Shown: piece by piece, positions 1 to 8,271 of the stretch
How positions within the stretch are numbered: the stretch's first letter is position 1
How the letters are laid out: the number at the start of each line of letters is the position of its first letter
Origin: Pelomonas sp052436255
Lineage (GTDB): Bacteria > Pseudomonadota > Gammaproteobacteria > Burkholderiales > Burkholderiaceae_C
Reading direction: 5' to 3'
Length of the DNA stretch: 64,000 nt
NCBI GenBank assembly: GCA_052436255.1
Contig: JBQVNP010000004.1
Coordinates: 41,175 to 105,174, forward strand
Translations under genes and position numbers: made by a program
The notes under the pieces: model-generated
Told to the model about the DNA's origin: nothing
The model's input: the letters and a program-made list of their open reading frames with translations, nothing else
The model's database searches: none

Positions 1-96
1 GACATGCACAAAGAAGGTGGCATGCATGATCAGATGCATGGCAAGGGCGGCAAGAAGATGAGCGCCATGCCGGCCGCATCTGCGGCGAGCAGGTGA
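1..96 (+). CDS. C-terminal end of a Met/His-rich protein (partial)
   Basis: The window opens inside a reading frame that runs from base 1 to a TGA at 94-96 (31 residues). The visible part is rich in methionine, histidine, glycine and lysine (MHKEGGMHDQMHGKGGKKM), then an Ala-rich end. Met/His-rich tails of this kind are common in periplasmic copper- or other metal-binding proteins, and the next gene encodes a His-rich DUF2933 membrane peptide often found near copper-resistance genes. The domain that would identify it lies outside the window, so the metal-binding role is inference. Confidence 0.5.
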   Translation, partial: DMHKEGGMHDQMHGKGGKKMSAMPAASAASR

Positions 97-105
97 TGAC
101 CGGTC

Positions 106-354
106 ATGAATGACCTCGTCGCCACTCCATCGCGCTGGCGCTCTCCCCTGGGTGCCTTCATGCTCGTTGCCGGCGCAGTCGGCCTGTACTACCTGTTGAC
201 GGAACACGTCGCCCACTTCCGTCAGGCGCTGCCGTTCTTGTTCCTGCTGGCCTGTCCGCTGATGCACCTGTTCCATGGGCATGGGCACGATGGCCATCAT
301 GGCCACGGGCAAGGCAAGAGCGGCGCCCAGCCTGAGGATGGCTCTGAGCGCTGA
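106..354 (+). CDS. DUF2933 family small membrane protein
   Basis: 82 residues. After a short polar N-terminus there are two hydrophobic segments (about residues 15-32 and 42-54). The family signature LLACPLMHLFHGHGH follows, then a histidine/glycine-rich tail (GHDGHHGHGQG). This matches the DUF2933 family, small inner-membrane proteins of unknown function often found with heavy-metal resistance or methyltransferase genes. It begins 9 bases after the Met/His-rich frame, so the two are probably co-transcribed. Metal handling is suggested by the His cluster and the neighbour; it is not demonstrated. Confidence 0.8.
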   Translation: MNDLVATPSRWRSPLGAFMLVAGAVGLYYLLTEHVAHFRQALPFLFLLACPLMHLFHGHGHDGHHGHGQGKSGAQPEDGSER

Positions 355-663
355 TGAAGCGACAAGCTCCCTCGCCGGTCGGTCACGGCGACGGGGCTGA
401 GCGTCGGCCTGGGCGCATCGCGGCCGGCGCCGCGAAGGCTGCAGCGCCAGCAGTGCGACGCCTGCCTTGGGCACTGGCCTGCGTTGTCCGAGCCGGCTCG
501 GCAGTCCTGGTTGGGTTGGCGCTGCGCGGCCGGCCGCTCGGTGCGGGCGGCGCAGCCGCGGTTCGTGATTGCCAATGACAAGCAGGCGCTGGCAATCCGA
601 CGGCCTCCTGGCGCTGGCCCGTCTGCCACCCTGGCCGGCCTGTTCGCAGGCCACCTGCCGGCC
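355..663. other. 309-bp gap without a recognisable gene
   Basis: Between the DUF2933 gene and the cytochrome gene several GC-driven open frames exist on both strands. One begins with an ATG overlapping the DUF2933 stop and runs to 578. None gives a protein I recognise; they are rich in Arg, Ala and Pro in the way of out-of-frame translation. It may hold the decayed end of a metal-resistance operon or a 3' untranslated region for the two convergent units. I see no clear terminator hairpin. Confidence 0.3.
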
Positions 664-2136
664 TCACAGCTTGCGCAGATAGGCCAGCAGCGCCGGCGTC
701 TCGGCGTCGGTGAACGGCCGGTCGATGACCGGTGGCGTGACGCCCGGCTGCGTGGTTAGCAGCGGCGCTGCGGGGTTCTGCACCTGCACGCGCTTGTAGA
801 ACTGCTTGTAGTGCTCCAGCATCTCTTCCAGCGTGGCGGCGGTGTTGTTCGAGAAGTAGGGCGCCGTCTGGGCGATGCCGCGCAGGCTGGGGATGTCCAT
901 CTTCTGGATGTCTCCCGGCCCGCCCGCCGCGGGGTAGCCGGTGAGCAGCAGCCGGCCGGGGTCGGAGGTGGTGACGCGGGTCACGCACGCGGGCTGCGGT
1001 GCGGGGCCGCCGCAAGGGGTGCCCGAGGGCGCGGTGCCGCTGTTGGTGATCTGGTAGGTGCGCACATTGCGCATCTGGCTGGGGCTGCAGGCCGCGAACA
1101 GGAAGCGCGCCGGGCTCACGCTGTCCACCGGGCGCGGGCAGGCGGTGATGATGTCGTGATACCGCACCAGCGCGGTGGGTGTACCCATGATGCCCTGGCG
1201 TATGGGAGCGCTGCCGCTGGGGTGCGCGCCCAGGTTGCCGTGGCACTGGGCACACGCGCGGTTGAAGACGGTTTTGCCGACGCGCTCCAGATCGCTGAGC
1301 ACGGGGTCGGGGTCGGGCAGCGCGCTGGCCCCCGCGCTCATGGCCTGGGCAAGCAGCTTCACGCCGGGGCTGGAGAACATCGCGTTCTGGAATGCCGCGA
1401 GGTCGTCCAGAAACGAGGTTGGCGCATCCACCGCGGTGGACGCATGGCTGCGCAGCGCGCTTTGGGCCTGGTTCTGCAGCGTGTCGATGCGGCCGTCCAG
1501 TTGGTAGCCGCCGCTCGGGTTGGCGCCGCGCGGCCAGGCCGGCGCCTGGCCGTCGGGGCCGGTCAGGCGGGCGTCCAGGATGGAGGGCACGGCGCGCCAG
1601 ACGTCGACCTGCGTCTCGTCGGTGGCCCGTGCCGAGGCCGGGCAGGGTACGCTGGCGCCGCAGTCCAGCAGCTTGATGTTGGCCGGCAGCGGCAAGGTCA
1701 CCCGCACCAGGCCATTGACGGTGAGATTGGTGAAATCGCGCGCGGCGGCGCCCAGCACCCGGAAATCGTCCGCGTCGATGGCGCGGAACAAGGGGTCGTC
1801 GACGCCGCTGGCGAGCATGGCGGCCAGGCGCTCCTGGGCCCTGGCCGGGCTGAGCTGGAAGCGCTCGGTGGGTGAATGGCAATCGGCGCAGGCCCGGCCA
1901 TTGCCGGCCATGCCCACCAGCTGGCGGTCGTTGAAGTTGGCCTTGCCGCGGCAGACGGCGCTGGTCTGGTGGGAGGCCAGCGTGGCCGCAGGCGTGAGCA
2001 GGCAGCCGTCTTCATCCAGGGCGGCGACGTCGCCCCCGCCACCGCCGCCGCAGGCGGACAGCGTGATCGCCGCCAGCAGCAGCGCCTTCAACGGGTGGCG
2101 GTGGCGGGTGAGGAGGGCAGGGCGGATGTCGTTCAT
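664..2136 (-). CDS. Diheme cytochrome c lipoprotein (CCP/MauG-like)
   Basis: 490 residues from the ATG at 2136 (MNDIRPAL); a longer frame adds 14 unlikely residues. The N-terminus is a lipoprotein signal with lipobox LSAC, then a run of six glycines. Two CxxCH haem c sites are present: CADCH near residue 85 and CAQCH near residue 300. They are followed by aromatic/proline-rich segments typical of bacterial diheme cytochrome c peroxidase/MauG-type proteins (for example SLRGIAQTAPYFSNN). It should sit at the outer membrane facing the periplasm. Substrate unknown: peroxide reduction or electron transfer are both possible. It is divergent from the CadC-like regulator, with 119 bp between the starts. 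Confidence 0.75.
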   Translation of the reverse strand: MNDIRPALLTRHRHPLKALLLAAITLSACGGGGGGDVAALDEDGCLLTPAATLASHQTSAVCRGKANFNDRQLVGMAGNGRACADCHSPTERFQLSPARAQERLAAMLASGVDDPLFRAIDADDFRVLGAAARDFTNLTVNGLVRVTLPLPANIKLLDCGASVPCPASARATDETQVDVWRAVPSILDARLTGPDGQAPAWPRGANPSGGYQLDGRIDTLQNQAQSALRSHASTAVDAPTSFLDDLAAFQNAMFSSPGVKLLAQAMSAGASALPDPDPVLSDLERVGKTVFNRACAQCHGNLGAHPSGSAPIRQGIMGTPTALVRYHDIITACPRPVDSVSPARFLFAACSPSQMRNVRTYQITNSGTAPSGTPCGGPAPQPACVTRVTTSDPGRLLLTGYPAAGGPGDIQKMDIPSLRGIAQTAPYFSNNTAATLEEMLEHYKQFYKRVQVQNPAAPLLTTQPGVTPPVIDRPFTDAETPALLAYLRKL

Positions 2137-2255
2137 GGGGGTGCGGCTCCGTGGGGTCCGCAAGGCGTGGACCGGCACGCCACAATCGCCGGCACCCCGC
2201 CGCGCTGTCTTGAACGGCAGTTGAATAATCCCTGAAACCTCCCTGAAGCCGCGCC

Positions 2256-4187
2256 ATGCCCGCGCCCGAACTGCTTGCGTTTGGCGAATTCGTGTTGCAA
2301 CGCTCCCAGCAGCGGGTGCTGCGGCATGACGGCAGCGAGCTCAGCCTGACGCCGCGCCTGTTCGACGCACTGCTGCTGTTCGTCGACAACCCCGACACGC
2401 TGCTGGACAAGGACCGGCTGATGCGCGCGCTGTGGCCGGGCCTGGTGGTCGAGGAGAACAACCTCAGCCAGACCGTGTCCAGCCTGAGGCGCGCGCTGGG
2501 CGACGAGCCGGCGGGCAGCCGCTACATCCAGACCGTGCCGCGGCGCGGCTTTCGCTTCATTGCGCCGGTGACGGTGCCCGGCGAGACAGCGCCGCCGGCC
2601 GAGCCGGTACCCGAGCCGGTACCCGAGCCGGTGATGACGCCACCCACGCGCGCCACGGCCAGCCACCCGGGCCGGCGCTGGGCCCTGGTCGGCGGCGCTG
2701 CCGTGGCGCTGGGCGGCGCATGGCTGTGGCTGCGCAAGCCGGAACCGGCCGCCGACAGCCCGCCCGGCAGCGTCACGCTGGCCGTGCTGCCCTTCAAACC
2801 GCTGGCCGCCGAGGGCCGCGACGAATTGCTGGAGCTGGGCATGGCCGACAGCCTCATCACGCGGCTGTCGCTGGTGCCGGGGCTGGTGGTGCGCTCGGTG
2901 GGATCGGTGCGGCGCTACGCCGGCAGTGACCAGGACCCGGTGCGCGCCGCGCGCGAGCTGGACGTGGACTGGATCGTCGACGGCTCGCTGCAGCGGCGTG
3001 GCGACCAGCTGCGCGTCAGCGCGCGCCTGCTGCGCACCAGTGACGGCAGCGCGGGCTGGAGTGACAGCTTCGATGCGCAGTTCACCGGCGTCTTCGACAT
3101 GCAGGACCAGATCTCGGCACGGGTGCTGCAGGCGCTGGCGCCGCGCCTGCAGGCCAGCGGCGGCGCGGCCACCGGCCTGCCCGGAAAACCGCTGGGCGGC
3201 ACGCGCAATACCGACGCCTACGAGTTCTACCTGGCCGCCACCCGCCATGCCCAGGCCCGGCGCGGCGACAGCCTGCGCAAGAGCATCGCGCTGTTCCGCC
3301 AGGCGCTGGACGCCGACCCCGGCTACGCGCTGGCCCACGTCGGTCTGGCCGAGGCGCTGCGCGAAACCCTGCTGGCCGCCGACGCCCCGGCCAGCGACGT
3401 CTTCCAGCCCGCCAAGCAGGCCGTGCAGCGTGCGCTGGCACTGGCGCCCGACCTGGCCGCCGCGCTGTCGGAGCAGGGCTTCAGCCTCTATTACTTCGAC
3501 TTCGACTGGCCGGGCGCCGAGCGCGGCTTTCGGCGCGCGCTGGCGGTCAACCCCAATGTGGCGATGGCGCACTTCGGCCTGGCCCAGCTGCTGCTGACGC
3601 AGGACCGGCCCGACGAGGGCATGCAGCACCTGCGCCTGGCGCGCGAGCTGGACCCGATGTCGCCCTTCCTCAACACGCTGGAGGCTGGCTACCTGCTGGC
3701 GCGCGGCCAGCGCGAGGCGGCCCGCCTGCGGCTGCAAAGGGCCTTCGACATCACGCCGGATTTCTACCTCGCCCACCGCACGCAGGCGCTGCTGCACCTG
3801 GCCGACGGCCAGCCCGACCTGGCGCTGGCGGCATTGCGGCGCACGGTGGAACAGGCCGGCGGCAACAGCCGGCCGCAGGCGCTGCTGGGCATGCACCTGG
3901 CCCGGCTGGGCCACCAGGCCGAGGCCCGCGCGATCCTTGACCGGTTGCTGCAACGCTCCCAACAGCAATTCGTGCCGCCCATCTCCCTGGCCGTGCTGCA
4001 CAACGCACTCGGGGAAACGACACAGGCGCTCGACGCGCTGGAGCGCGCCCATGTGGCGCGGGACACCCAGCTGGTGTTTCTGAAAGACGACCCGCGCTGG
4101 GCCGGCCTGCGCGAGCAGCCGCGCTTTGTGGCGCTGCTGCGCCAACTCAAGCTCGACCGCTACGGGCCGGGGCTGTCGCCCAGCTGA
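2256..4187 (+). CDS. CadC-type membrane transcriptional regulator with TPR domain
   Basis: 643 residues. Residues 1-105 form an OmpR/PhoB-type winged helix (FGEFVLQRSQQRVLR, then LTPRLFDALLLFVDNP and the recognition region NNLSQTVSSLRRALGD, YIQTVPRRGFRF). A Pro/Glu linker follows, then one membrane segment (ALVGGAAVALGGAWLWL, about residues 147-163). Next is a FlgO/adenylate-cyclase-associated type periplasmic domain (VTLAVLPFKPLA...), and then a long run of TPR-like helices (about 310-640). This is the one-component CadC/ToxR layout: DNA binding in the cytoplasm, sensing outside. Its target is unknown; the divergent cytochrome gene and the following DUF6929 gene are candidates. Confidence 0.85.
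   Translation: MPAPELLAFGEFVLQRSQQRVLRHDGSELSLTPRLFDALLLFVDNPDTLLDKDRLMRALWPGLVVEENNLSQTVSSLRRALGDEPAGSRYIQTVPRRGFRFIAPVTVPGETAPPAEPVPEPVPEPVMTPPTRATASHPGRRWALVGGAAVALGGAWLWLRKPEPAADSPPGSVTLAVLPFKPLAAEGRDELLELGMADSLITRLSLVPGLVVRSVGSVRRYAGSDQDPVRAARELDVDWIVDGSLQRRGDQLRVSARLLRTSDGSAGWSDSFDAQFTGVFDMQDQISARVLQALAPRLQASGGAATGLPGKPLGGTRNTDAYEFYLAATRHAQARRGDSLRKSIALFRQALDADPGYALAHVGLAEALRETLLAADAPASDVFQPAKQAVQRALALAPDLAAALSEQGFSLYYFDFDWPGAERGFRRALAVNPNVAMAHFGLAQLLLTQDRPDEGMQHLRLARELDPMSPFLNTLEAGYLLARGQREAARLRLQRAFDITPDFYLAHRTQALLHLADGQPDLALAALRRTVEQAGGNSRPQALLGMHLARLGHQAEARAILDRLLQRSQQQFVPPISLAVLHNALGETTQALDALERAHVARDTQLVFLKDDPRWAGLREQPRFVALLRQLKLDRYGPGLSPS
2601..2632 (+). repeat. 12-bp tandem repeat coding for (EPVP)n
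   Basis: GAGCCGGTACCC occurs twice in full, followed by a partial third copy. It encodes the EPVPEPVPEPV linker between the winged helix and membrane segment of the CadC-like regulator. Copy number changes would only lengthen or shorten the linker in frame. Confidence 0.85.
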
Positions 4188-4227
4188 AGCGGGCGGCTCG
4201 CATCATCCGCACCTTTGAAGGATTGGC

Positions 4228-5142
4228 ATGCTCGACGTCAGGGTCCTTCGCACACTGCAGGTGCAAACCGACGGTGGACTGGCTCCCCTGAGCGCCGCCA
4301 GCGGACTGGTCAGGGTGGGGCAGCGGCTGTATGTCATTGCCGACGACGAACAGCAGCTCGCCCTGTTCAATCGGGAAGACGACCGCCCCGGCCGCCTGCA
4401 TCGCCTCTTCAACGGCGAGCTGCCGGCCGCGCCCGAGCCGCGCAAAGCCGCCAAGCCCGACCTGGAGGCGCTGGTGCAGTTGCCGGCGTTGCGGGGTTGC
4501 CCCGGCGGAGCGCTGCTGGCGCTGGGCTCCGGCTCGCGCGCGCAGCGACAACGCGCGGCGTTGATGGGCCTGGGCAAGGGCGGCGCGCTGGCGGGGCCGG
4601 TCCGGGAGGTCGACCTGTCGCCGCTGTACGGACCGCTGCAGGCCCGGCATGAGCGCTTGAACATCGAGGGCGCCTTTGTCGGCGCTGGTCAGCTTCACCT
4701 GCTGCAGCGCGGGAACCAGGCCACGCCCGTCAATGAGCGCATCGGTTTCGATTGGGCCGCGGTGCAAGGCTGGTTGGATGGCGCAGCGCAGACGCCCGAA
4801 CCGGTATCGAGCACGCGCTACGAACTCGGCGACATCGACGGCGTGCCGCTGTGCTTCACCGACGGCGCCACGCTGCCGGACGGCGGCTGGGTGTTCTGTG
4901 CAGCGGCGGAGGCAACCGACGACAACTATGCGGACGGGCCCTGCCGCGGCTCGGCTGTCGGCATCGTGGCCGCCGACGGCCGGCTGCGCGCCATGCTGCC
5001 GCTGTCGCTGCGGTGCAAGGCCGAGGGCATTGCCGTGACTGTGGAGAACGGCGCGCTGCAGCTGCTGCTGGTGACCGACCCGGACGATCGCGTCCAGCCG
5101 GCCTTGCTGCTGTCGGCATGCCTGGCGGAACCGCGCGCCTAG
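4228..5142 (+). CDS. DUF6929-like conserved protein
   Basis: 304 residues; the ATG at 4228 is preceded by GAAGGATTGGC, a fair ribosome-binding site. There is no signal peptide or membrane segment. The sequence has repeated beta-strand-like blocks (LVRVGQRLYVIADDEQQLALF, GGALLALGSGS, LNIEGAFVGAGQLHLLQRG, AEGIAVTVENGALQLLLVTDPDD). These resemble beta-propeller blades and proteins annotated DUF6929 or SdiA-regulated/phytase-like. The name is from memory. It follows the CadC-type regulator by 40 bp on the same strand and may share its transcript. Function not known. Confidence 0.6.
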   Translation: MLDVRVLRTLQVQTDGGLAPLSAASGLVRVGQRLYVIADDEQQLALFNREDDRPGRLHRLFNGELPAAPEPRKAAKPDLEALVQLPALRGCPGGALLALGSGSRAQRQRAALMGLGKGGALAGPVREVDLSPLYGPLQARHERLNIEGAFVGAGQLHLLQRGNQATPVNERIGFDWAAVQGWLDGAAQTPEPVSSTRYELGDIDGVPLCFTDGATLPDGGWVFCAAAEATDDNYADGPCRGSAVGIVAADGRLRAMLPLSLRCKAEGIAVTVENGALQLLLVTDPDDRVQPALLLSACLAEPRA

Positions 5143-5558
5143 GATGCGTGGCACCCGGACTTCACGCTCCCACGCTGGCCGCCGTGGGGAAGCTCGCTGG
5201 CGCGCCAGGCAAGCCCTGACCCCATCGACCTGCGCAGTAGTTCACGAACTGCACACCACGATCCCGTGTTTTCCCGCATTCGCGGGGATGTGGGCAAGTT
5301 TCACTTCGATACAGTTGCGTCCACTGCGCGGTGCTAACGGCTTCATGCGCAGGCCAGAGATGACGCGGGGCTAGTCAGGCCCACAGCGCACGCAGGGGGA
5401 GCAAGGCCGTCGGGCAGGGTGTCCCGCGGTGTTCAAGGGTCCACCTTTTTTCGGTGGGCCTATCCAGTTCCCGATGCCGTGCGGACCCGCAGGTGCCCTT
5501 GCCCACGCAAGGGTTCCGCAGCCCGCTGCGGTGTCCTATTGCCTGCCGCTGCCGCACC
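5143..5558. other. Intergenic region with two short hairpins
   Basis: About 415 bp with no convincing gene. Near 5272-5288 there is a small inverted repeat (CCCGC-ATTC-GCGGG) inside a context like the common proteobacterial dispersed element with CCCGCGAA/GCGGG ends. Near 5438-5460 a second hairpin (GGTCCACC, T-rich loop, GGTGGGCC) precedes the ThDP enzyme gene. The frame of that gene stays open upstream to about 5454, but the extra residues are Cys/Arg/Pro-rich and look non-coding. Base composition is less GC-biased here than in flanking genes. Confidence 0.4.
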
Positions 5559-7403
5559 GTGGAATCAAACACTGCTCTTGCCCCGTTCTATGCCGCCGCG
5601 CCCGACCCGGCGCGCGAGCCCGCCACCCGTGACGCCGCCGACATGCTCGTCGAAGCGCTGGAGGCGCTGGGGGTGGAGTACGTCTTCGGCGTGCCCGGCG
5701 GCGCCATTGAGCCGCTGTACAACGCCCTGGCGCGCAGCGGCCGGCGCGGCGGCCCGCAGGCCGTCGTGGCGCGCAACGAGCAAGGTGCCGCCTACATGGC
5801 CGACGGCTATGCCCGCGAGACCGGCAAGATCGGCGTGTGCATCGCCACCTCGGGGCCGGGCGCCACCAACCTGATCACCGGCGTGGCCTGCGCCTATGAC
5901 AACAACGTGCCCATGCTGGTGATCACCGGCCAGCCGCCGATCAAGAACTTCGGCAAGGGCGCGTTGCAGGAGTCGAGCTGCACGGGCATCAACACGATGG
6001 CGATGTTCCGCCCCTGCACGCGCTACAACTCGCTCGTCTCGCATGCCGAGCAGCTGCCGATCAAGCTGTTCAACGCGCTGATGCACGCCCAGCGCGCGCC
6101 GAGCGGGCCGAGCCACCTGTCCATCCCGGTCGACATCCTGCGCCAGCCATTGCCGCATGACCTGGAGACGCCCGATTTCTCGGGCTTGCTGCGCCGTGCG
6201 CCAGCCCTGGTGGACCTGCCTGCCGTGCGCCAACTGGCCCGCCTGCTGTTCTCGGCGCGCGCGCCCGTCTGGCTGATCGGCGACGGTTGCGGCGATGCCG
6301 CCAACGAGCTGATGCAACTGGTGCAGCTCACCGACGGCCACTTCATTGCCACGCCCGATGGCAAGGGCTTCATCAACCCGCGCCACCCGCGCTTTCGCGG
6401 CGTGTTCGGCTTTGGCGGCCATGCCAGCGCGGCCGAGCTGCTTTCCAGCGAGCCCGATTTTGTCGTCGCGCTGGGCACGGGCTTCGGCGAGTTCAACAGC
6501 GGTGGCTGGTCCACGAACCTGCTGAACAGCCGCCTCGTGCACGTGGACGACAGCGACGAGAACCTGATGCGCTCGCCCACGGCGCGGCTGCATGTGCGCG
6601 GCCATATCAAGTCGGTGTGCGAGCAGCTGATCGCGCTGCTGACGCCTTCGAACCACGGGCAGGACGCGACCGTGTTGCCCTTCCAGCATCCGCAGCTGGC
6701 ACGCCAGGCCTATGAGGCCATGGTGGACAGCCCGGCCGCCATCCACAGCGACAGCGCACCGGTGAAGCCGCAGCGCCTGCTCGCCACGCTGTCCGAGCGC
6801 TGCCCGCCGCAGACGCGCTTCGTTGCCGACGCCGGCAACAGCGCTGCCTGGGCCGTGCATTACCTCGCGCCGCACGATCAGCGCGGCGGCCGCCTGCCCG
6901 GCGGTCCCTTCCTGCCGGCGGGGCAGGAGCGGCGCACGCGCCCGTCGAGCTGGCTGCGCGTGACGATGGACTTCGCGCCCATGGGCTGGGCCATCGGCTC
7001 GGCCGTGGGCATCGCGCTGGCCAACCGCCGCTGCCCGGTCGTGTGCCTGACGGGCGACGGCAGCTATCTGATGAACGGGCAGGAGATCACCGTGGCGGCC
7101 GAACTCGGCCTGCCGGTGCTCTACATCGTGCTCAACGATGGCGCGCTCGGCATGGTCAAGCACGGCCAGCGCCTGGCCGGCGCGGAGCCCATCGGCTTTG
7201 CACTGCCCAAGGTGGACTTCGCCATGATGGCCGCCGCCATGGGCATTCCCGGCCACGTGATCCGCTCGCCCAAGGACCTGGATGCGCTGGACTTCAACGC
7301 GATCCTGTCGCGTGCCGGGCCGTCGCTGCTGGACGTGCGCATCGACGGCGAGGAGGTGCCGCCGATGAATCTGCGCATGAAGACGCTGGGCACGGCGCGA
7401 TGA
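5559..7403 (+). CDS. Thiamine-diphosphate-dependent enzyme, acetolactate-synthase-like
   Basis: About 614 residues from a GTG at 5559. The start is uncertain: the frame is open to 5454 and no good ribosome-binding site is visible. The N-terminal ThDP domain shows the activating glutamate in RNEQGAAYMADGYAR and the SGPGATNLITGVACAYDN block. The central domain contains GFGGHASAAELL. The C-terminal domain carries the cofactor motif GDGSYLMNGQEI...LNDGALGM. This is the acetolactate synthase / glyoxylate carboligase / oxalyl-CoA decarboxylase superfamily. It is not in an ilv context: its stop overlaps (ATGA) a citrate-synthase-like gene, and a second such gene follows. The substrate is unknown; an acyl-CoA-linked carboligation or decarboxylation is a reasonable hypothesis. 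Confidence 0.8.
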   Translation: MESNTALAPFYAAAPDPAREPATRDAADMLVEALEALGVEYVFGVPGGAIEPLYNALARSGRRGGPQAVVARNEQGAAYMADGYARETGKIGVCIATSGPGATNLITGVACAYDNNVPMLVITGQPPIKNFGKGALQESSCTGINTMAMFRPCTRYNSLVSHAEQLPIKLFNALMHAQRAPSGPSHLSIPVDILRQPLPHDLETPDFSGLLRRAPALVDLPAVRQLARLLFSARAPVWLIGDGCGDAANELMQLVQLTDGHFIATPDGKGFINPRHPRFRGVFGFGGHASAAELLSSEPDFVVALGTGFGEFNSGGWSTNLLNSRLVHVDDSDENLMRSPTARLHVRGHIKSVCEQLIALLTPSNHGQDATVLPFQHPQLARQAYEAMVDSPAAIHSDSAPVKPQRLLATLSERCPPQTRFVADAGNSAAWAVHYLAPHDQRGGRLPGGPFLPAGQERRTRPSSWLRVTMDFAPMGWAIGSAVGIALANRRCPVVCLTGDGSYLMNGQEITVAAELGLPVLYIVLNDGALGMVKHGQRLAGAEPIGFALPKVDFAMMAAAMGIPGHVIRSPKDLDALDFNAILSRAGPSLLDVRIDGEEVPPMNLRMKTLGTAR

Positions 7404-8194
7404 GCAGCCAGGTCCACACTCGCATCTGGCTGGAGGAGGCCGAACCTGGCAACGCCTTCGCCCCGCAGGCGGCCTTCTGCCATGGCTACGACGTGTATGG
7501 CGACATGCTGGGCCGCGCGCGCTGGGTGGACATGCTCTTTCTGCTGTTCCGCGGCGAGGCGCCCAGCGCGGCCCAGGCGGCGGCGCTGGAAGACCTGGCG
7601 CTGGCGCTGGCCAACCCCGGGCCGCGTGACCCCAGCGTGCATGCGGCCATGTGCGCGGGCACCGGCGGCTCCACGGCCGCGGCCGCGCTGATGGCCGCGC
7701 TGGCCGTGGGCGCGGGCGGGCAGGGCGGGGCGCGCGAGGTTTTCCATGCGATGGGCCTGTGGCAACGCTGCGGGACCGACATGCAGCGCTGGACCGACGC
7801 CGTCGAGCCTGCCCGCGCCGGCGTGGCCGGCATCTGGCCGGCGTGCGATCACGCCCCGGGCTTCGACCCGCAGGCCGATCGCATCGCGCCGCTGGCCGGC
7901 CGCTTGCTCGCTCACCTGGAAAGCCACCCCGAAAGCCACCTGCTGGCCTGGCTGGCCCAGCGGCGCGCCGAACTGGAGGCCCTGGCCGGCATGCCGCTGG
8001 CGCTGACCGGCATCGTCGCTGCCGCGCTGGCCGACCTGGGCTTCACGCCCGAGCAGGGCGAGATGCTCTGCCTGCTGCTGCGCCTGCCGGGCGCCGCCGC
8101 GCATGCGCTGGAGCAGCGCGCGCTCGGGCCCAAACACTTTCCCTTCTTCGAGCTGGAACTGTTGAACGATCCGGCCGCGCGGGAGGCGGCATGA
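7400..8194 (+). CDS. Short citrate-synthase/citryl-CoA-lyase-like protein, degenerate active site (first of pair)
   Basis: 264 residues; the ATG overlaps the stop of the ThDP enzyme. The N-terminus matches citryl-CoA-lyase-type small citrate synthase proteins (HTRIWLEEAE, CHGYDVYGDM, MLFLLFRGEAPSAAQ), as does the C-terminal helix pair (TGIVAAALADLGFTPEQG, GAAAHALEQ). The residues that do catalysis in the family are changed. The usual HGG loop is GQGG (Gln108), the GFGH loop is replaced by CDHAPGFDPQADRI (149-162), and the aspartate of the NxDG motif is Thr203. The fold call is strong; ordinary citrate synthase or lyase activity is unlikely. It may bind a CoA ester or pair with the next citrate-synthase-like protein. 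Confidence 0.7.
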   Translation: MSSQVHTRIWLEEAEPGNAFAPQAAFCHGYDVYGDMLGRARWVDMLFLLFRGEAPSAAQAAALEDLALALANPGPRDPSVHAAMCAGTGGSTAAAALMAALAVGAGGQGGAREVFHAMGLWQRCGTDMQRWTDAVEPARAGVAGIWPACDHAPGFDPQADRIAPLAGRLLAHLESHPESHLLAWLAQRRAELEALAGMPLALTGIVAAALADLGFTPEQGEMLCLLLRLPGAAAHALEQRALGPKHFPFFELELLNDPAAREAA

Positions 8195-8271
8195 GCGCAG
8201 CGCTGGGCCGCCCCAAGCAAGCTCGCTCCCGCTTGGCGGGACAGGCCGCAGGCCGAAGGGTGCAGTCATGA
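8191..8271 (+). repeat. 81-bp repeat module with 26-codon frame, copy 1
   Basis: An ATG at 8191 overlaps the upstream stop as ATGA and opens a 26-codon frame (starts MSAALGRPKQARS). Its TGA (8269-8271) overlaps the ATG of the next gene at 8268. The same module occurs at 56663-56743 with 73 of 81 bases identical and the same length, frame and downstream ATGA. It ends in a purine-rich AAGGGTG about 6 bases before the downstream ATG, so it supplies a ribosome-binding site. It contains a CCCGC..GGCGGG inverted repeat. I cannot tell whether the peptide is made or whether the DNA/RNA itself is what spreads. Confidence 0.75.

Noticed and set aside
383..1882. Long minus-strand open frame overlapping the cytochrome gene
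   Set aside because: It is a GC-driven shadow frame, rich in Arg/Pro/Ala, with no family motif. The other frame carries CxxCH motifs and a lipoprotein signal.
2133..4145. 670-codon minus-strand open frame opposite the CadC-like gene
   Set aside because: Composition (Gln/Arg/Ala/His-rich, no motifs) is typical of the antisense of a high-GC gene; the sense strand shows clear winged-helix and TPR blocks.
5454..5558. Upstream extension of the ThDP enzyme
   Set aside because: The extra residues are Cys/Arg/Pro-rich, unlike any family member, and run through a hairpin; the GTG at 5559 gives a normal N-terminus, though the exact start remains uncertain.
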